In this document: positions 24,855-33,567 of the stretch, one piece after another
Layout: every line of letters starts with the position of its first letter
Numbering within the stretch: the stretch's first letter is position 1
NCBI RefSeq assembly: GCF_014205175.1
Contig: NZ_JACHNA010000001.1
Location: forward strand, 1,736,001-1,800,000
Origin: Micrococcus cohnii
GTDB lineage: Bacteria > Actinomycetota > Actinomycetes > Actinomycetales > Micrococcaceae
Reading direction: 5' to 3'
Length of the DNA: 64,000 nt
Notes under the pieces: model-generated
Told to the model about the DNA's origin: nothing
What the model saw: the letters and a program-made list of their open reading frames with translations, nothing else
Databases searched by the model: none
Made by a program: the position numbers and the translations under genes

Positions 24855-26816
24855 TCAGCCCTCGTCGTCGGCGCCGCCGGCGAACTGAGAGCGGTACAGC
24901 CGGGCGTAGGCGCCCTCCGCGGCCAGCAACTCCTCGTGGCTGCCCTGCTCGACGATGTCGCCGCCCTCCATCACGAGGATCACGTCGGCGTCGCGGATCG
25001 TGCTGAGCCGGTGCGCGATCACGAAGCTCGTTCGGTCTGAGCGCAACGCCGCCATCGCCCGCTGCACGAGCACCTCGGTGCGGGTGTCCACGCTCGAGGT
25101 GGCCTCGTCGAGGATCAGCACCCGCGGCCGCGCGAGGAACGCCCGGGCGATCGTAATCAGCTGCCGCTCGCCGGCGGAGATGTTCTCCGCGTCCTGCTCG
25201 ATCACGGTGTCGTACCCGTCGGGCAGGGTGTGCACGAACCGGTCCACGTAGGTTGCCGTGGCGGCCTCCAGCACCTCCTCGTCGCTCGCGTCGAGGCGGC
25301 CGTACCGGATGTTCTCGCGGATCGTCCCGCCGAAGAGCACCGCGTCCTGCAGCACCATGCCGGTCTGGGCGCGCAGCCGCTGACGCGGCACATCCTGCAC
25401 GTCCACGCCATCGAGCAGGATCCGCCCGCCGTCGACCTCGTAGAACCGCATCAGCAGGTTCACCAGGGTCGTCTTGCCCGCGCCCGTCGGCCCGACGATC
25501 GCGACCGTCTGCCCCGGCTCGGCCGTGAGCGAAAGATCCCGGATCAACGGGGCGCCCTCGGTGTACCCGAAGCGCACGTGCTCGAACTCGACACGGCCGG
25601 CCACCGGCTCGGGCAGGTCCGCCCGCTCCTCGTCGGCCTCCTGCTCCGGTTCATCGAGCAGCTCGAAGATCCGCTCGGCCGAGGCGACCCCGGAGATCAG
25701 CATCTGCGACATGCCCGCGATCTGCCCGAGCGGCTGGTTGAACTCGCGCGAGTACTGGATGAACGCGGTGACCGCGCCGAGCGTCATCTGCCCGCCGGCC
25801 ACCCGCAGCCCGCCGACCACGGCGATGCCGACGAACCCGAGCCAGTTCACCCACTGCATGATCGGCATGATCATGTTCGCGAGGAACTGCGCCCTGAACG
25901 ACGCCTCGTACAGCCGTTCGTTGCGCTCGTCGAACGTGGCGGCCATGTCCTGCTGGCGGCCGAACACGGTCACCAGCTCGTGCCCGGTGAACGACTCCTC
26001 AATGTGCCCGTTCAGCCGACCGGTCTCCCTCCACTGCGCGGTGAACTGCGCCTGCGAGCGCTTCCCCACGATCCCCACGACGACGCCCGCCACGGGCAGC
26101 GCTACGAGCGCGATCAGCGCGAGCTCCCACGAGAGCCAGAACATCATCCCGACGATGCCGATCACCGTCAGCGCCGAGTAGACGAGCGTCGCGAACGCCT
26201 GCTGCATGGCCTGCTGCACGTTGTCGACGTCATTGGTGGTGCGCGAAAGCAGGTCGCCGCGCTGACGGGTGTCGACGTGGCTCAGCGGAAGCCGGTGGAC
26301 CTTCGCCTCGATCTGCTCGCGCAGGCCCCGCACGACGCGCATCGTCAGGTCGTTGAGCACGCGGCCCTGCAGCCACATGAACGTCTGCGCCACCAGGTAC
26401 ATCGTGAGCACGATCAGGATCAGCCGGCCCAACTCGCCGAAGTCGATGCCGGCGCCGGGCGTGACGTCCATGCCCGAGAGCATGTCGGCCTGCTGGTCCT
26501 GGCTCGCGGCTCGCAGCCCGTCGATGATCTGCCCGCGGTCCGCTCCGGCGGGCATCTGCGCGGAGATCACCCCGCTGAAGATCACGTCCATCGCCCGGCC
26601 GAGCACGTGCGGGGCCCACACGTTGAACACGACCGCCGCCATGACCATCGCGGCCACGAACGCCAGGCCGGTCCGCTCGGCACGGAACAGGCCGAGCAGG
26701 CGTCGTGCCGTGGGCCAGAAGGCTTTGGCCTTGCGGGCCGGGCCGCCGCCGTGGCCGTCCGTTGCCCCGGACTCCTGGATTGCGAGGATCTCCTCGTCGC
26801 TCAGCTGCTCGCTCAT
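24855..26816 (-). CDS. ABC exporter half-transporter with canonical Walker B Glu (heterodimer subunit 2)
   Basis: 653 residues: a six-helix exporter membrane domain (residues about 45-370) and a C-terminal nucleotide-binding domain. Seen are Walker A GPTGAGKTT, Q-loop MVLQDAVLFGGTI, signature NISAGERQLITIARA (Ser-Ala-Gly-Glu instead of LSGGQ), Walker B VLILDEATSSVDTRT with the catalytic Glu, and the switch AHRLSTI. Its start overlaps the stop of the partner gene (ATGA). With the partner's Asp-type Walker B this forms the one-active-site arrangement of heterodimeric drug/lipid exporters (TmrAB, LmrCD, BmrCD). The insertion of about 60 residues between helices 1 and 2 (SGVISAQMPAGADRGQIID on) is usual in actinobacterial members. 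Confidence 0.9.
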   Translation of the reverse strand: MSEQLSDEEILAIQESGATDGHGGGPARKAKAFWPTARRLLGLFRAERTGLAFVAAMVMAAVVFNVWAPHVLGRAMDVIFSGVISAQMPAGADRGQIIDGLRAASQDQQADMLSGMDVTPGAGIDFGELGRLILIVLTMYLVAQTFMWLQGRVLNDLTMRVVRGLREQIEAKVHRLPLSHVDTRQRGDLLSRTTNDVDNVQQAMQQAFATLVYSALTVIGIVGMMFWLSWELALIALVALPVAGVVVGIVGKRSQAQFTAQWRETGRLNGHIEESFTGHELVTVFGRQQDMAATFDERNERLYEASFRAQFLANMIMPIMQWVNWLGFVGIAVVGGLRVAGGQMTLGAVTAFIQYSREFNQPLGQIAGMSQMLISGVASAERIFELLDEPEQEADEERADLPEPVAGRVEFEHVRFGYTEGAPLIRDLSLTAEPGQTVAIVGPTGAGKTTLVNLLMRFYEVDGGRILLDGVDVQDVPRQRLRAQTGMVLQDAVLFGGTIRENIRYGRLDASDEEVLEAATATYVDRFVHTLPDGYDTVIEQDAENISAGERQLITIARAFLARPRVLILDEATSSVDTRTEVLVQRAMAALRSDRTSFVIAHRLSTIRDADVILVMEGGDIVEQGSHEELLAAEGAYARLYRSQFAGGADDEG

Positions 26817-28558
26817 GCCGCGTCCTCGGCTGCGCTCTGGGACTCCACGATCTCCCGGTAGGTCCGGTTCTCTGTCAGCAGGGCCTCGTGCGTGCCGACG
26901 CCGACCACCCGGCCATCGTCGAGCACGACGATCTGGTCGGCCGCGGTGATGGTCGCCACCCGCTGGGCCACGACGATGCGCGTGGTGCCGGCCGCGGCCT
27001 CCTCGAGGGCGGCGCGCAGGCGGGCGTCGGTGGTCACGTCAAGCGCGGAGAATGAGTCGTCGAACAGCAGCACCCGCGGGGCCGCGACGAGCGCCCGGGC
27101 GATCGACAGGCGCTGGCGTTGACCGCCGGAGACGTCGGTGCCGCCCTGACCGATCGGCGAGGCCAGCCCGGAGGCGTCGCCGGTGCCGCGGGAGCGCACG
27201 AAGTCCGTGGCCTGCGCGGTCTCGAGAGCGGCCCAGAGCTCGTCATCGGTGGCGTCGGGGGCGCCGAAGCGCAGGTTCGAGGCGACGGTCCCGGAGAACA
27301 GGTACGGCTTCTGCGGCACGAGCGCGACGGCCTCGGTCAGCTCGGCCCGGGCAAGGTCCGTCACCGGCACTCCGTCGACGAGCACCTGGCCGGCGTCGGC
27401 GTCGTACAGGCGGGGGACGAGGCCGAGGAGGGTGGACTTGCCGGAGCCGGTCGCGCCGATGATCGCGGTGGTCGTGCCGGGCTCGACGGTGAAGCTCACG
27501 CCGTCCAGGACGGGCGCCTCGGCGCCGGGGTAGGCGAAGGTGACGTTGCGGAACTCAACGCGGCCCACGCGTTCGGCCGGGGCCACCGGGTGTGCGGGCT
27601 CGGCGAGCGTCGGCACGGTGTCGAGGACCTGCCCGATGCGGCGGGCCGAGATCACGGCGCGCGGGAGCATCATCATCATGAAGGTGCCCATCATGACCGC
27701 CATGAGGATCTGCAGCAGGTACTGCATGAAGGCGGTGAGCGCCCCGACCTGCACGGCGCCGGCGTCCACGCGCAGCCCGCCGAACCACAGGACGGCGGCG
27801 GTGGCCAGGTGCAGGATCATCGTGATGACCGGGCCGAGCAGCACGAACAGCCGGCCGATCCGCACCGAGGTGTCCGTGAGCGCGTCGTTGGCGGCGGTGA
27901 AGCGCTGCGCCTCATGGCGTTCGCGCACGAATGCCCGGACGACGCGGATGCCCATGACCTGCTCGCGCATCACCGCGTTGATCCGATCGATGTCGTCCTG
28001 CATGCGCTGGAACAGGGGCATGAGCCGGGCGACGATGACCGTGACGATCACCAGCAGCAGCGGCACGGACACCCACATGAGCCAGGACAGCCCGGCGTCC
28101 TCGCGGACGGCCATGACGATGCCGCCGACCGCCATGATCGGCGCCGCCACCATGAATGTGAGCGCCATGAGCACGACCATCTGCACCTGGTTGACGTCGT
28201 TGGTGCCGCGCGTGATCAGCGTGGGGGCGCCGAAGCGGCCGAGTTCCTCCGCGGAGAACCGGTCGACGCGCGTGTAGACCGCCCGGCGCAGGTCCCGGCC
28301 CAGGCCCATCGCGGTGCGGGCCGCGAACCAGACGGCGGCGATCGCGGCGACCACCTGCACGAGGGCGACACCGAGCATGACCAGCCCGAGCTCCCAGATC
28401 CGTGCGGTGTCGCCGACGGCGACGCCCTCGTCGATGATCTGCGCGTTGAGGCTGGGCAGGTACAGCATGGCCAGGGTGCTGAGCAGCTGCAGCACGACGA
28501 CGGCCGCCACGAAGCCCAGGTAGGGGCGGAGGTGACGGCGCAGGAGGGTCCAGAGCAT
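26813..28558 (-). CDS. ABC exporter half-transporter with degenerate Walker B (heterodimer subunit 1)
   Basis: 581 residues: membrane domain of six helices (about 15-310) and a nucleotide-binding domain with Walker A GATGSGKST, Q-loop ALVPQKPYLFSGTV, canonical signature DVSGGQRQRLSIARAL, Walker B VLLFDDSFSALD in which Asp replaces the catalytic Glu, and AQRVATI, where Gln replaces the usual switch His-neighbour pattern. This is the non-hydrolytic half of a heterodimeric exporter. Start at ATG 28558 is set by GAGGAG upstream. It is the first gene of a two-gene operon. Substrate unknown; drug or lipid export is the family role. Confidence 0.9.
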   Translation of the reverse strand: MLWTLLRRHLRPYLGFVAAVVVLQLLSTLAMLYLPSLNAQIIDEGVAVGDTARIWELGLVMLGVALVQVVAAIAAVWFAARTAMGLGRDLRRAVYTRVDRFSAEELGRFGAPTLITRGTNDVNQVQMVVLMALTFMVAAPIMAVGGIVMAVREDAGLSWLMWVSVPLLLVIVTVIVARLMPLFQRMQDDIDRINAVMREQVMGIRVVRAFVRERHEAQRFTAANDALTDTSVRIGRLFVLLGPVITMILHLATAAVLWFGGLRVDAGAVQVGALTAFMQYLLQILMAVMMGTFMMMMLPRAVISARRIGQVLDTVPTLAEPAHPVAPAERVGRVEFRNVTFAYPGAEAPVLDGVSFTVEPGTTTAIIGATGSGKSTLLGLVPRLYDADAGQVLVDGVPVTDLARAELTEAVALVPQKPYLFSGTVASNLRFGAPDATDDELWAALETAQATDFVRSRGTGDASGLASPIGQGGTDVSGGQRQRLSIARALVAAPRVLLFDDSFSALDVTTDARLRAALEEAAAGTTRIVVAQRVATITAADQIVVLDDGRVVGVGTHEALLTENRTYREIVESQSAAEDAA

Positions 28559-28644
28559 CGGGGCTCCTCGCGGTTCGGTGGGGACGGACGCAACGCGACG
28601 CGGCGGCGGTCGGTCCATTGTGCCCCGGAGGCAGGGTTCGCCGG

Positions 28645-28692
28645 TGTGGATGTGGGCGTGGGCGTGGGCGTGGGCGTGGGCGTGGGCGTGGA
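28645..28692 (+). repeat. Hexanucleotide tandem array (CGTGGG)n abutting copy C
   Basis: Eight hexamers: TGTGGA, TGTGGG, five CGTGGG, then CGTGGA, ending 2 nt before the ATCCA flank of palindromic copy C. Non-coding. Confidence 0.9.
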
Positions 28693-28694
28693 GG

Positions 28695-28764
28695 ATCCAT
28701 ACTGCACAAACGACCCTTCTGAGGCCGGTTTCGCCCCTCAGAAGGGTCGTTCACGCAGTACAGA
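28695..28764 (+). repeat. Family I palindromic element, copy C
   Basis: Left arm from 28700 (TACTGCACAAACGACCC...), right arm 28737-28760 ending in TTCACGCAGTA, flanks ATCCA and CAGA. The right arm carries TTCACGC where most copies have TTTGCGC, the same variant found in the 18-bp tails of copies F and G. It lies between the ABC exporter promoter and the end of the CstR-like gene, and is the only family I copy not paired around a single gene. Confidence 0.95.
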
Positions 28765-28809
28765 TGCCGAGATGCCGCTGAGGCCGGCGGGGCCTGACCC
28801 GCCCGCCGT

Positions 28810-29082
28810 TCAGGCGAGGGTGAGGAACAGCTTCTCGAGCTCCTCGACGGTGAGGTCGTCCTCCTCGGCCGCGCCGGGGTCGGCGACGCAGTGCTTCATC
28901 GCCGAGGAGACGACGGCGAAACCGGCCTTGTCCAGGGCGGTGGAGACGGCGGAGAGCTGCGTGACGACGTCGCGGCAGCTGCCTTCCCCCTCGACCTCGC
29001 GGATGACGGCGTCGAGCTGCCCGCGGGCGCGCTTGAGGCGGTTGAGGATCTTGCGCTGGGCATCGGGGTCTGCGGGGCGCAT
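28810..29082 (-). CDS. cstR: CstR-like persulfide-sensing transcriptional repressor
   Basis: 90 residues, DUF156/CsoR fold (RKILNRLKRARGQLDAVIREV is helix 1). It has Cys36 and Cys65, spaced 29 residues exactly as Cys31/Cys60 of Staphylococcus aureus CstR, while the position that is a Cu-binding His in CsoR is Ala61 here. This pattern marks a reactive-sulfur sensor, not a copper sensor. It is the last gene of the sulfide operon (dioxygenase-rhodanese, rhodanese, TauE, cstR), and the operon's promoter carries two CsoR-family operators, so it probably autoregulates. Start ATG 29082 has AAAGGA upstream. Confidence 0.87.
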   Translation of the reverse strand: MRPADPDAQRKILNRLKRARGQLDAVIREVEGEGSCRDVVTQLSAVSTALDKAGFAVVSSAMKHCVADPGAAEEDDLTVEELEKLFLTLA

Positions 29083-29130
29083 GTCCGGTCCTTTCTGACG
29101 GTCCGAGTGGGTCGAAGACGGAGGTGGGGG

Positions 29131-29934
29131 TCAGGCGGCGGCGCGGACGAGCCCGGCGACCTCGACGCCGAGCACGCCCAGTCCCATGAGCAGGACGAAC
29201 CAGCCGAAGCCGGTCTTGAGAGCTTTGTCCGGCACCCGGTTCCCCACCGCTACGCCGATCAGCGCGCCGAGGAACGCCAGGCCGGTCAGCACGCCGATGA
29301 AGGGCCAGTCGAGGTCGACTCCGGCCATCTTGCCCACGAAGCCTGCGAGGGTCTGCATCGCGATGACCAGCAGGGAGGTGCCCACGGCGACGCTCATCGG
29401 CAGATGCGCCATGAGCACGAGGGCGGGGACGATCAGGAAGCCGCCGCCGGCACCGACGAGGCCCGTGACCATGCCGACGCCCACGCCGGCGGACAGGAGC
29501 CCGCCGAGACGAGGCCGCACCTCGGTCGGGTCCGCCGCCTCGGCCCGCACGGTGCTGGCACCGCCCCGGCGGCCGCGGATCATGCCGCGGGCGCTGAGCA
29601 GCATGACGATCGCGAAGCCGATCATGAGCACGGGCCCGGGCAGCGCCGAGCCGAGCAGGCCGCCCAGCAGCGCGCCGACCATGCCGGCGGCCCCGAAGAG
29701 CGCGCCGGTGCCCCAGCGGACGTGGCTGGCCCGCGCATGCAGGGCCACCGAGAGCAGGGAGGTGACGCCCACGACGAACAGCGAACTGGCAATCGCCTCC
29801 TGCGGGTCCAGCCCGGCCACGTACGTCAGCAGAGGGACCATCAGGATGGATCCGCCGCCGCCGAGCAGACCGAGCAGCAGCCCGACGAGCAGGGCCAGCC
29901 CGACGGCCAGCCCACGCATGCTCATCACGCCCAT
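29131..29934 (-). CDS. TauE/SafE-family sulfite/anion permease
   Basis: 267 residues, seven to eight membrane helices with two related halves, each holding the Gly-rich signature of the TauE/SafE (DUF81) family: GLLLGLLGGGGSILMVPLL and GMVTGLVGAGGGFLIVPAL. Members move sulfite, sulfoacetate or related sulfur anions. Start ATG 29934 follows GAGGAGGCGCC. Its place in a persulfide-regulated operon suggests sulfite or thiosulfate export after sulfide oxidation (inference from neighbours). Confidence 0.87.
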   Translation of the reverse strand: MGVMSMRGLAVGLALLVGLLLGLLGGGGSILMVPLLTYVAGLDPQEAIASSLFVVGVTSLLSVALHARASHVRWGTGALFGAAGMVGALLGGLLGSALPGPVLMIGFAIVMLLSARGMIRGRRGGASTVRAEAADPTEVRPRLGGLLSAGVGVGMVTGLVGAGGGFLIVPALVLMAHLPMSVAVGTSLLVIAMQTLAGFVGKMAGVDLDWPFIGVLTGLAFLGALIGVAVGNRVPDKALKTGFGWFVLLMGLGVLGVEVAGLVRAAA

Positions 29935-29980
29935 GGCGCCTCCTCGTCCCTCGCTCCGCGGTCCGCCGACGACTCTACGC

Positions 29981-30592
29981 TCAGGCCCGGCGAGCCCGCT
30001 CAACCGGGCAGGCGTCCGGGCCGCCGAGCAGCGCGGCCGCGTCGGCGGCGCCGCCGCTGACCCGGTTCCAGGGCATGCGGTCGAGCATCGAGCCCATCGC
30101 GCACGTGTCGGTGAGCGAGGAGAACACCAGGCCCGTGCCGATGCCGGCGGGGATCAGCCCGAAGCGCTTCGAGCCGATCTGCGAGGCGACGGCGCCGACG
30201 AGCACGATCGAGCCGGCGACGAAGCGGACCTGCCGTTCAAGCGACCAGCCGGTGCCGCGGCGCACCACGTCGCCGCCGGCCTGGGCGTAGGCGGAGATGC
30301 CGCCGGTGAGCACGGTCGCGCGCTCGACGCCGGCCTCGGCGAGGCGACGCTGGGCGTCTGCGGCGCGCACGCCGGAGGCGCACACGAGCACGGCGTCGTG
30401 CTCCTGTTCATGGACGCGGCCGGCGACGTCGGCCACGTGCTCCTTCAGCGTGTCGAGCGGGACGTTGTAGGAGCCGGCGATGTGCTCGGTCTCGAACTCG
30501 CCGGGGGTGCGGACATCGAGGACGAAGGCGGTGCCGGCGGCGATCCGCTCGCGCAGCTCGGCGCCGCTGACGGGGGTGAGGGTGGTCTGCAT
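29981..30592 (-). CDS. Rhodanese domain protein with DUF2892 membrane tail (YgaP-like)
   Basis: 203 residues. Residues 1-105 are a rhodanese domain: FVLDVRTPGEFETEHIAGSYNVPL and the active-site loop VCASGVRA with the persulfide-carrying Cys. Residues about 115-165 hold two hydrophobic helices of the DUF2892 type (RQVRFVAGSIVLVGAVASQ and GLIPAGIGTGLVFSSLTDTCAMG), and the tail carries further cysteines (TDTCAMG, PDACPVE), typical of YgaP-like sulfurtransferases. It would pass sulfane sulfur between acceptors at the membrane. It sits between the dioxygenase-rhodanese and TauE genes in the CstR operon. Confidence 0.87.
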   Translation of the reverse strand: MQTTLTPVSGAELRERIAAGTAFVLDVRTPGEFETEHIAGSYNVPLDTLKEHVADVAGRVHEQEHDAVLVCASGVRAADAQRRLAEAGVERATVLTGGISAYAQAGGDVVRRGTGWSLERQVRFVAGSIVLVGAVASQIGSKRFGLIPAGIGTGLVFSSLTDTCAMGSMLDRMPWNRVSGGAADAAALLGGPDACPVERARRA

Positions 30593-30631
30593 GGGTCTCT
30601 CCTAGAGGGTGGTGATGGGGGGCGGGTCGGC

Positions 30632-32035
30632 TCAGCGTGCGGCCCAGGCGGCGTAGCTGCCCTCGAGCTCGATCACGTCGAACCCGGCGCGGCGCAGGGC
30701 CTGGGCGGCCACGACGTTGCGCAGCCCGGACTGGCAGAAGGTCACGAGGGTCTTCTCGCGCGGCAGCTCGTCCTGGTGGAAGAGCACCTTGCCGGCGTTC
30801 AGCTGCTGCGCGTCGGCGATGGTGCCCTCGGCATGCTCGGTCCGGTTGCGCACGTCGACGAGCACGGTGTCCTGCTCGGCGCCGATCTGACCGGCCTCGA
30901 GGCGGCGGGCCAGCTCCTCGGCGTCGACGGTCGGCACCGGCTCAAGCGGCAGACCCTCGAGGGTGACGGTGTACGCGGCGGCCGCGTCCACGCCGACGCG
31001 GATCATGTGCTCGCGCATGGTCTCGGCGTCCTCGCGATCGTCGGCGAGCAGCACGATGTCCGCGTCGTCGCTCTCCGGGTCGTAGGCCCAGCCGACGTGG
31101 GTGGCGACCTTGCCGCGGGAGGGCAGGGCCAGGGCGCCGGGCACGGTGCCGGCGAGGATCTCGTCCACGCCGCGGGTGTCGGCGAGCACGGCACCGGCGT
31201 CGAGGCGTTCGAGGACGGCGGCCGCGTCCAGCTCCGCGAGCTCGGGCAGCTCGCCGAGGATCGCCGGGCCCTGCTTGTTCTGCCGCTTCATGCGGGCGAA
31301 GTAGGCGTGGGCGTCGGGCTGACCGTCGAGCAGCTCGTCGATGAAGCCCTGCTCGTCATCGTTCTCCAGATGGGTGGCCCACCAGGCGTGGCGACGCTCG
31401 TAGCCGACGGTCGTGGCGGGCAGCGCGCCGAGGGCCTTGCCGCACGCGGAGCCGGCGCCATGACCGGGGTAGACCTGCACGTGGTCGGGAAGCGTGAGGA
31501 ACACGTCCATGAGCGAGGCGAACAGTTGCGTGGCGCCCTCGAAGCGGGTGTCGACGCCGCCGGCGGCCTCGTCGAGCAGGTCCGGGCGGCCGAGGTCGCC
31601 GGCGAACACGAAGTCGCCGGTGAGCAGGTATCCGGGCTCATCGGCGAACGCGCCGTCCTGGACGAGGAAGCTCAGGTGCTCGGGGGTGTGGCCCGGGGTG
31701 TGGCGGGCGGTGACGGTGATGTTGCCGAGGGCGATCTCGTCGCGGTCGTGCAGCAGGTGCGCGTCGAAGCCGTAGGACCAGTCCTCGCCGCCCTCGCCGG
31801 AGACGTGGATCTGCGCGCCGGTGCGGGCCGCGAGCTCGCGGGTGCCGGAGAGGAAGTCCGCGTGGATGTGAGTCTCGGTCACGTGCGTGATCGTCATGCC
31901 GTGGCGGGCGGCGAGGTCCAGGTAGACCTGCACGTCGCGGCGGGGGTCGACGACGATCGCCTCGCCCATGGCCTGGCAGCCGATGACGTAGCTGGCCTGG
32001 GCGAGGTCCTCGTCGTAGATGCGCTCGAGAAGCAT
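30632..32035 (-). CDS. Persulfide dioxygenase-rhodanese fusion (MBL fold plus two rhodanese domains)
   Basis: 467 residues. Residues 1-230 are a metallo-beta-lactamase-fold persulfide dioxygenase (ETHE1/CstB-like): THVTETHIHADFLSG (HxHxDH-type metal site), HTPGHTPEH, TGDFVFAGDLGRPDL and YPGHGAGSACG. Then come a degenerate rhodanese domain (about 260-350) and an intact one (about 370-467) with VDVRNRTEHAEGTI and the active Cys in TFCQSGLRN. The enzyme oxidises low-molecular-weight persulfide to sulfite and the rhodanese can form thiosulfate, as known for CstB. First gene of the operon; AAGGA precedes ATG 32035. Confidence 0.92.
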   Translation of the reverse strand: MLLERIYDEDLAQASYVIGCQAMGEAIVVDPRRDVQVYLDLAARHGMTITHVTETHIHADFLSGTRELAARTGAQIHVSGEGGEDWSYGFDAHLLHDRDEIALGNITVTARHTPGHTPEHLSFLVQDGAFADEPGYLLTGDFVFAGDLGRPDLLDEAAGGVDTRFEGATQLFASLMDVFLTLPDHVQVYPGHGAGSACGKALGALPATTVGYERRHAWWATHLENDDEQGFIDELLDGQPDAHAYFARMKRQNKQGPAILGELPELAELDAAAVLERLDAGAVLADTRGVDEILAGTVPGALALPSRGKVATHVGWAYDPESDDADIVLLADDREDAETMREHMIRVGVDAAAAYTVTLEGLPLEPVPTVDAEELARRLEAGQIGAEQDTVLVDVRNRTEHAEGTIADAQQLNAGKVLFHQDELPREKTLVTFCQSGLRNVVAAQALRRAGFDVIELEGSYAAWAAR

Positions 32036-32078
32036 GGGGGTCCTTTCGACGGACGGGGCCGCGAGGCCGGACCTCGCA

Positions 32079-32137
32079 ATACCCCCTGGGGTATCCAATG
32101 GACAGAAGGTTACACGTATACCCCCAGGGGCATGCAA
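32079..32137 (-). promoter_or_regulatory. Promoter and two CsoR/CstR-type operators of the sulfide operon
   Basis: On the minus strand TTGCAT (32137-32132), 17-nt spacer and TGTAAC (32114-32109) form a promoter. The spacer contains operator 1, TATACCCCCAGGGGCAT on the plus strand (32117-32133). Operator 2, ATACCCCCTGGGGTAT (32079-32094), a perfect palindrome apart from the centre, lies just after the expected start point. Both resemble the CsoR box at 3996-4014. The sequences are directly visible; the promoter boxes are inferred. Confidence 0.78.
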
Positions 32138-32234
32138 GGGCGAGGCGGGCGGAGACGGCCGAGGGGTCCGCGGGGTCGGCGCCCGACGCATCGCGCCGCG
32201 TGCTCCACGCGGCCGCGCCGACCGCCGGCTCAGC

Positions 32235-33518
32235 TCACAGCAGCGGGCGCAGCGGGCGCAGCAGCGTCTCGATCACACGGGCCAGGCCGTGGCGGTCCTC
32301 CCAGCGCGGATGATCCACCCGCTCACAGTGGCGGGCGTCCGCGGCGAAGATCCGCTCCATCTGCGCGGCGAACTCCGGGTCGAGCACGCCGATGTTCGTC
32401 TCGTAGTTGTAACCCAGTGAGAGGCGGTCGATGTTCGCGGTGCCGACGGTCGACCACTGCCCGTCGACGGTCGCGGTCTTGGCGTGGATCATGCAGGCCT
32501 TGTACAGCAGAATCGTGATGCCGGCCTCGAGCAGCTCGGCGTAGAAGCCGCGGGAGACCCAGTCCGCGACGATGTGGTTCGAGTCCTTCGGCACCATCAC
32601 CTGCACGTCGACGCCGCGCGCAGCCGCCGCCTTCAGCGCACGCAGGACCTGCTGATCCGGGATGAAGTACGGGGTGGAGATGTAGATGTGCCGCTGCGCC
32701 CGCTCGATCGCCGTCAGATACGACTCACGGATCGGGTACACCAGCTGCACGGGCAGGTTCGAGGCCACCCGCACCTGCGTCGCCCACTCCTCGGGCGGGA
32801 ACCACTCCATGCGCTCACCCTCGGGGTGGGACGCATTCCACACGGTCGCGATCGAGTGGTCGAGCCCCCACACGGACGGCCCCTCCACCTGGACGTGGGT
32901 GTCACGCCACGTCGTCGCGTAGTCGTCGCCGATGTTGAAGCCGCCGACGAACCCGATCCGCCCGTCGACGACCAGCACCTTCGAATGGTTGAAGCCCGTG
33001 TGCCGAATGATCCCGCGCCAGTACGGGCGCGTGAACGCGGGCAGCCGGTACACGTGCACCTTCTCCGACAGGCCCGTGTAGAACCGTTTCGGCACCACGA
33101 GGTTGCCGAACCCGTCATAGATCGCATGCACCGTCACGCCGCGCTCGGCAGCGCGGTTCAGGGCCTCGACGAAGCGTCGCCCCGTCGCGTCGTCCTTCCA
33201 GATGTAGGTCTCGAGCTTGACGGACTCCTGCGCGCCGTCGATCGCGGCGATCATCTCGTCGTAGAGCTCCTGCCCCGAGGTATGGATCGCCATCGTCGAG
33301 CTGCCCACCCTCGCGCGGTGGGTGCCGGGCTTGGGGGCCGGCCGCGCCTTGCGGTGGCGCCGCTTGACCATGTCCACGGCCGTCAGCCCCGCGGCCACGA
33401 CGGTCGGGACGACGACGGTGGTCAGGGCGGCCACCCCCGCAGCGTTCACGGCGACGCGACGCAGCAGTCGGTCAGCGCGGAGTCCGGCAGGAAAGGGCAG
33501 GCGCGACACAGGGCTCAT
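32235..33518 (-). CDS. Phospholipase D-like protein, probable cardiolipin synthase
   Basis: 427 residues. An N-terminal hydrophobic segment (VNAAGVAALTTVVVPTVVAAG) anchors it in the membrane. Two HKD motifs follow: HSKVLVVDGRIGFVGGFNIGDDY and HAKTATVDGQWSTVGTANIDRLS. This two-HKD arrangement with a single anchor matches bacterial cardiolipin synthase (Cls), which joins two phosphatidylglycerols. The usual C-terminal YNYETNIGVLDPEFA pattern is present. Other phospholipase D activities cannot be excluded. It is divergent from nothing: the sulfide operon start lies 200 nt downstream of its stop, on the same strand. Confidence 0.85.
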   Translation of the reverse strand: MSPVSRLPFPAGLRADRLLRRVAVNAAGVAALTTVVVPTVVAAGLTAVDMVKRRHRKARPAPKPGTHRARVGSSTMAIHTSGQELYDEMIAAIDGAQESVKLETYIWKDDATGRRFVEALNRAAERGVTVHAIYDGFGNLVVPKRFYTGLSEKVHVYRLPAFTRPYWRGIIRHTGFNHSKVLVVDGRIGFVGGFNIGDDYATTWRDTHVQVEGPSVWGLDHSIATVWNASHPEGERMEWFPPEEWATQVRVASNLPVQLVYPIRESYLTAIERAQRHIYISTPYFIPDQQVLRALKAAAARGVDVQVMVPKDSNHIVADWVSRGFYAELLEAGITILLYKACMIHAKTATVDGQWSTVGTANIDRLSLGYNYETNIGVLDPEFAAQMERIFAADARHCERVDHPRWEDRHGLARVIETLLRPLRPLL

Positions 33519-33567
33519 GACCGAAGTCTACGTTTCCCCTCCCCGGCCCAACGCTGTCGTCTCACGC

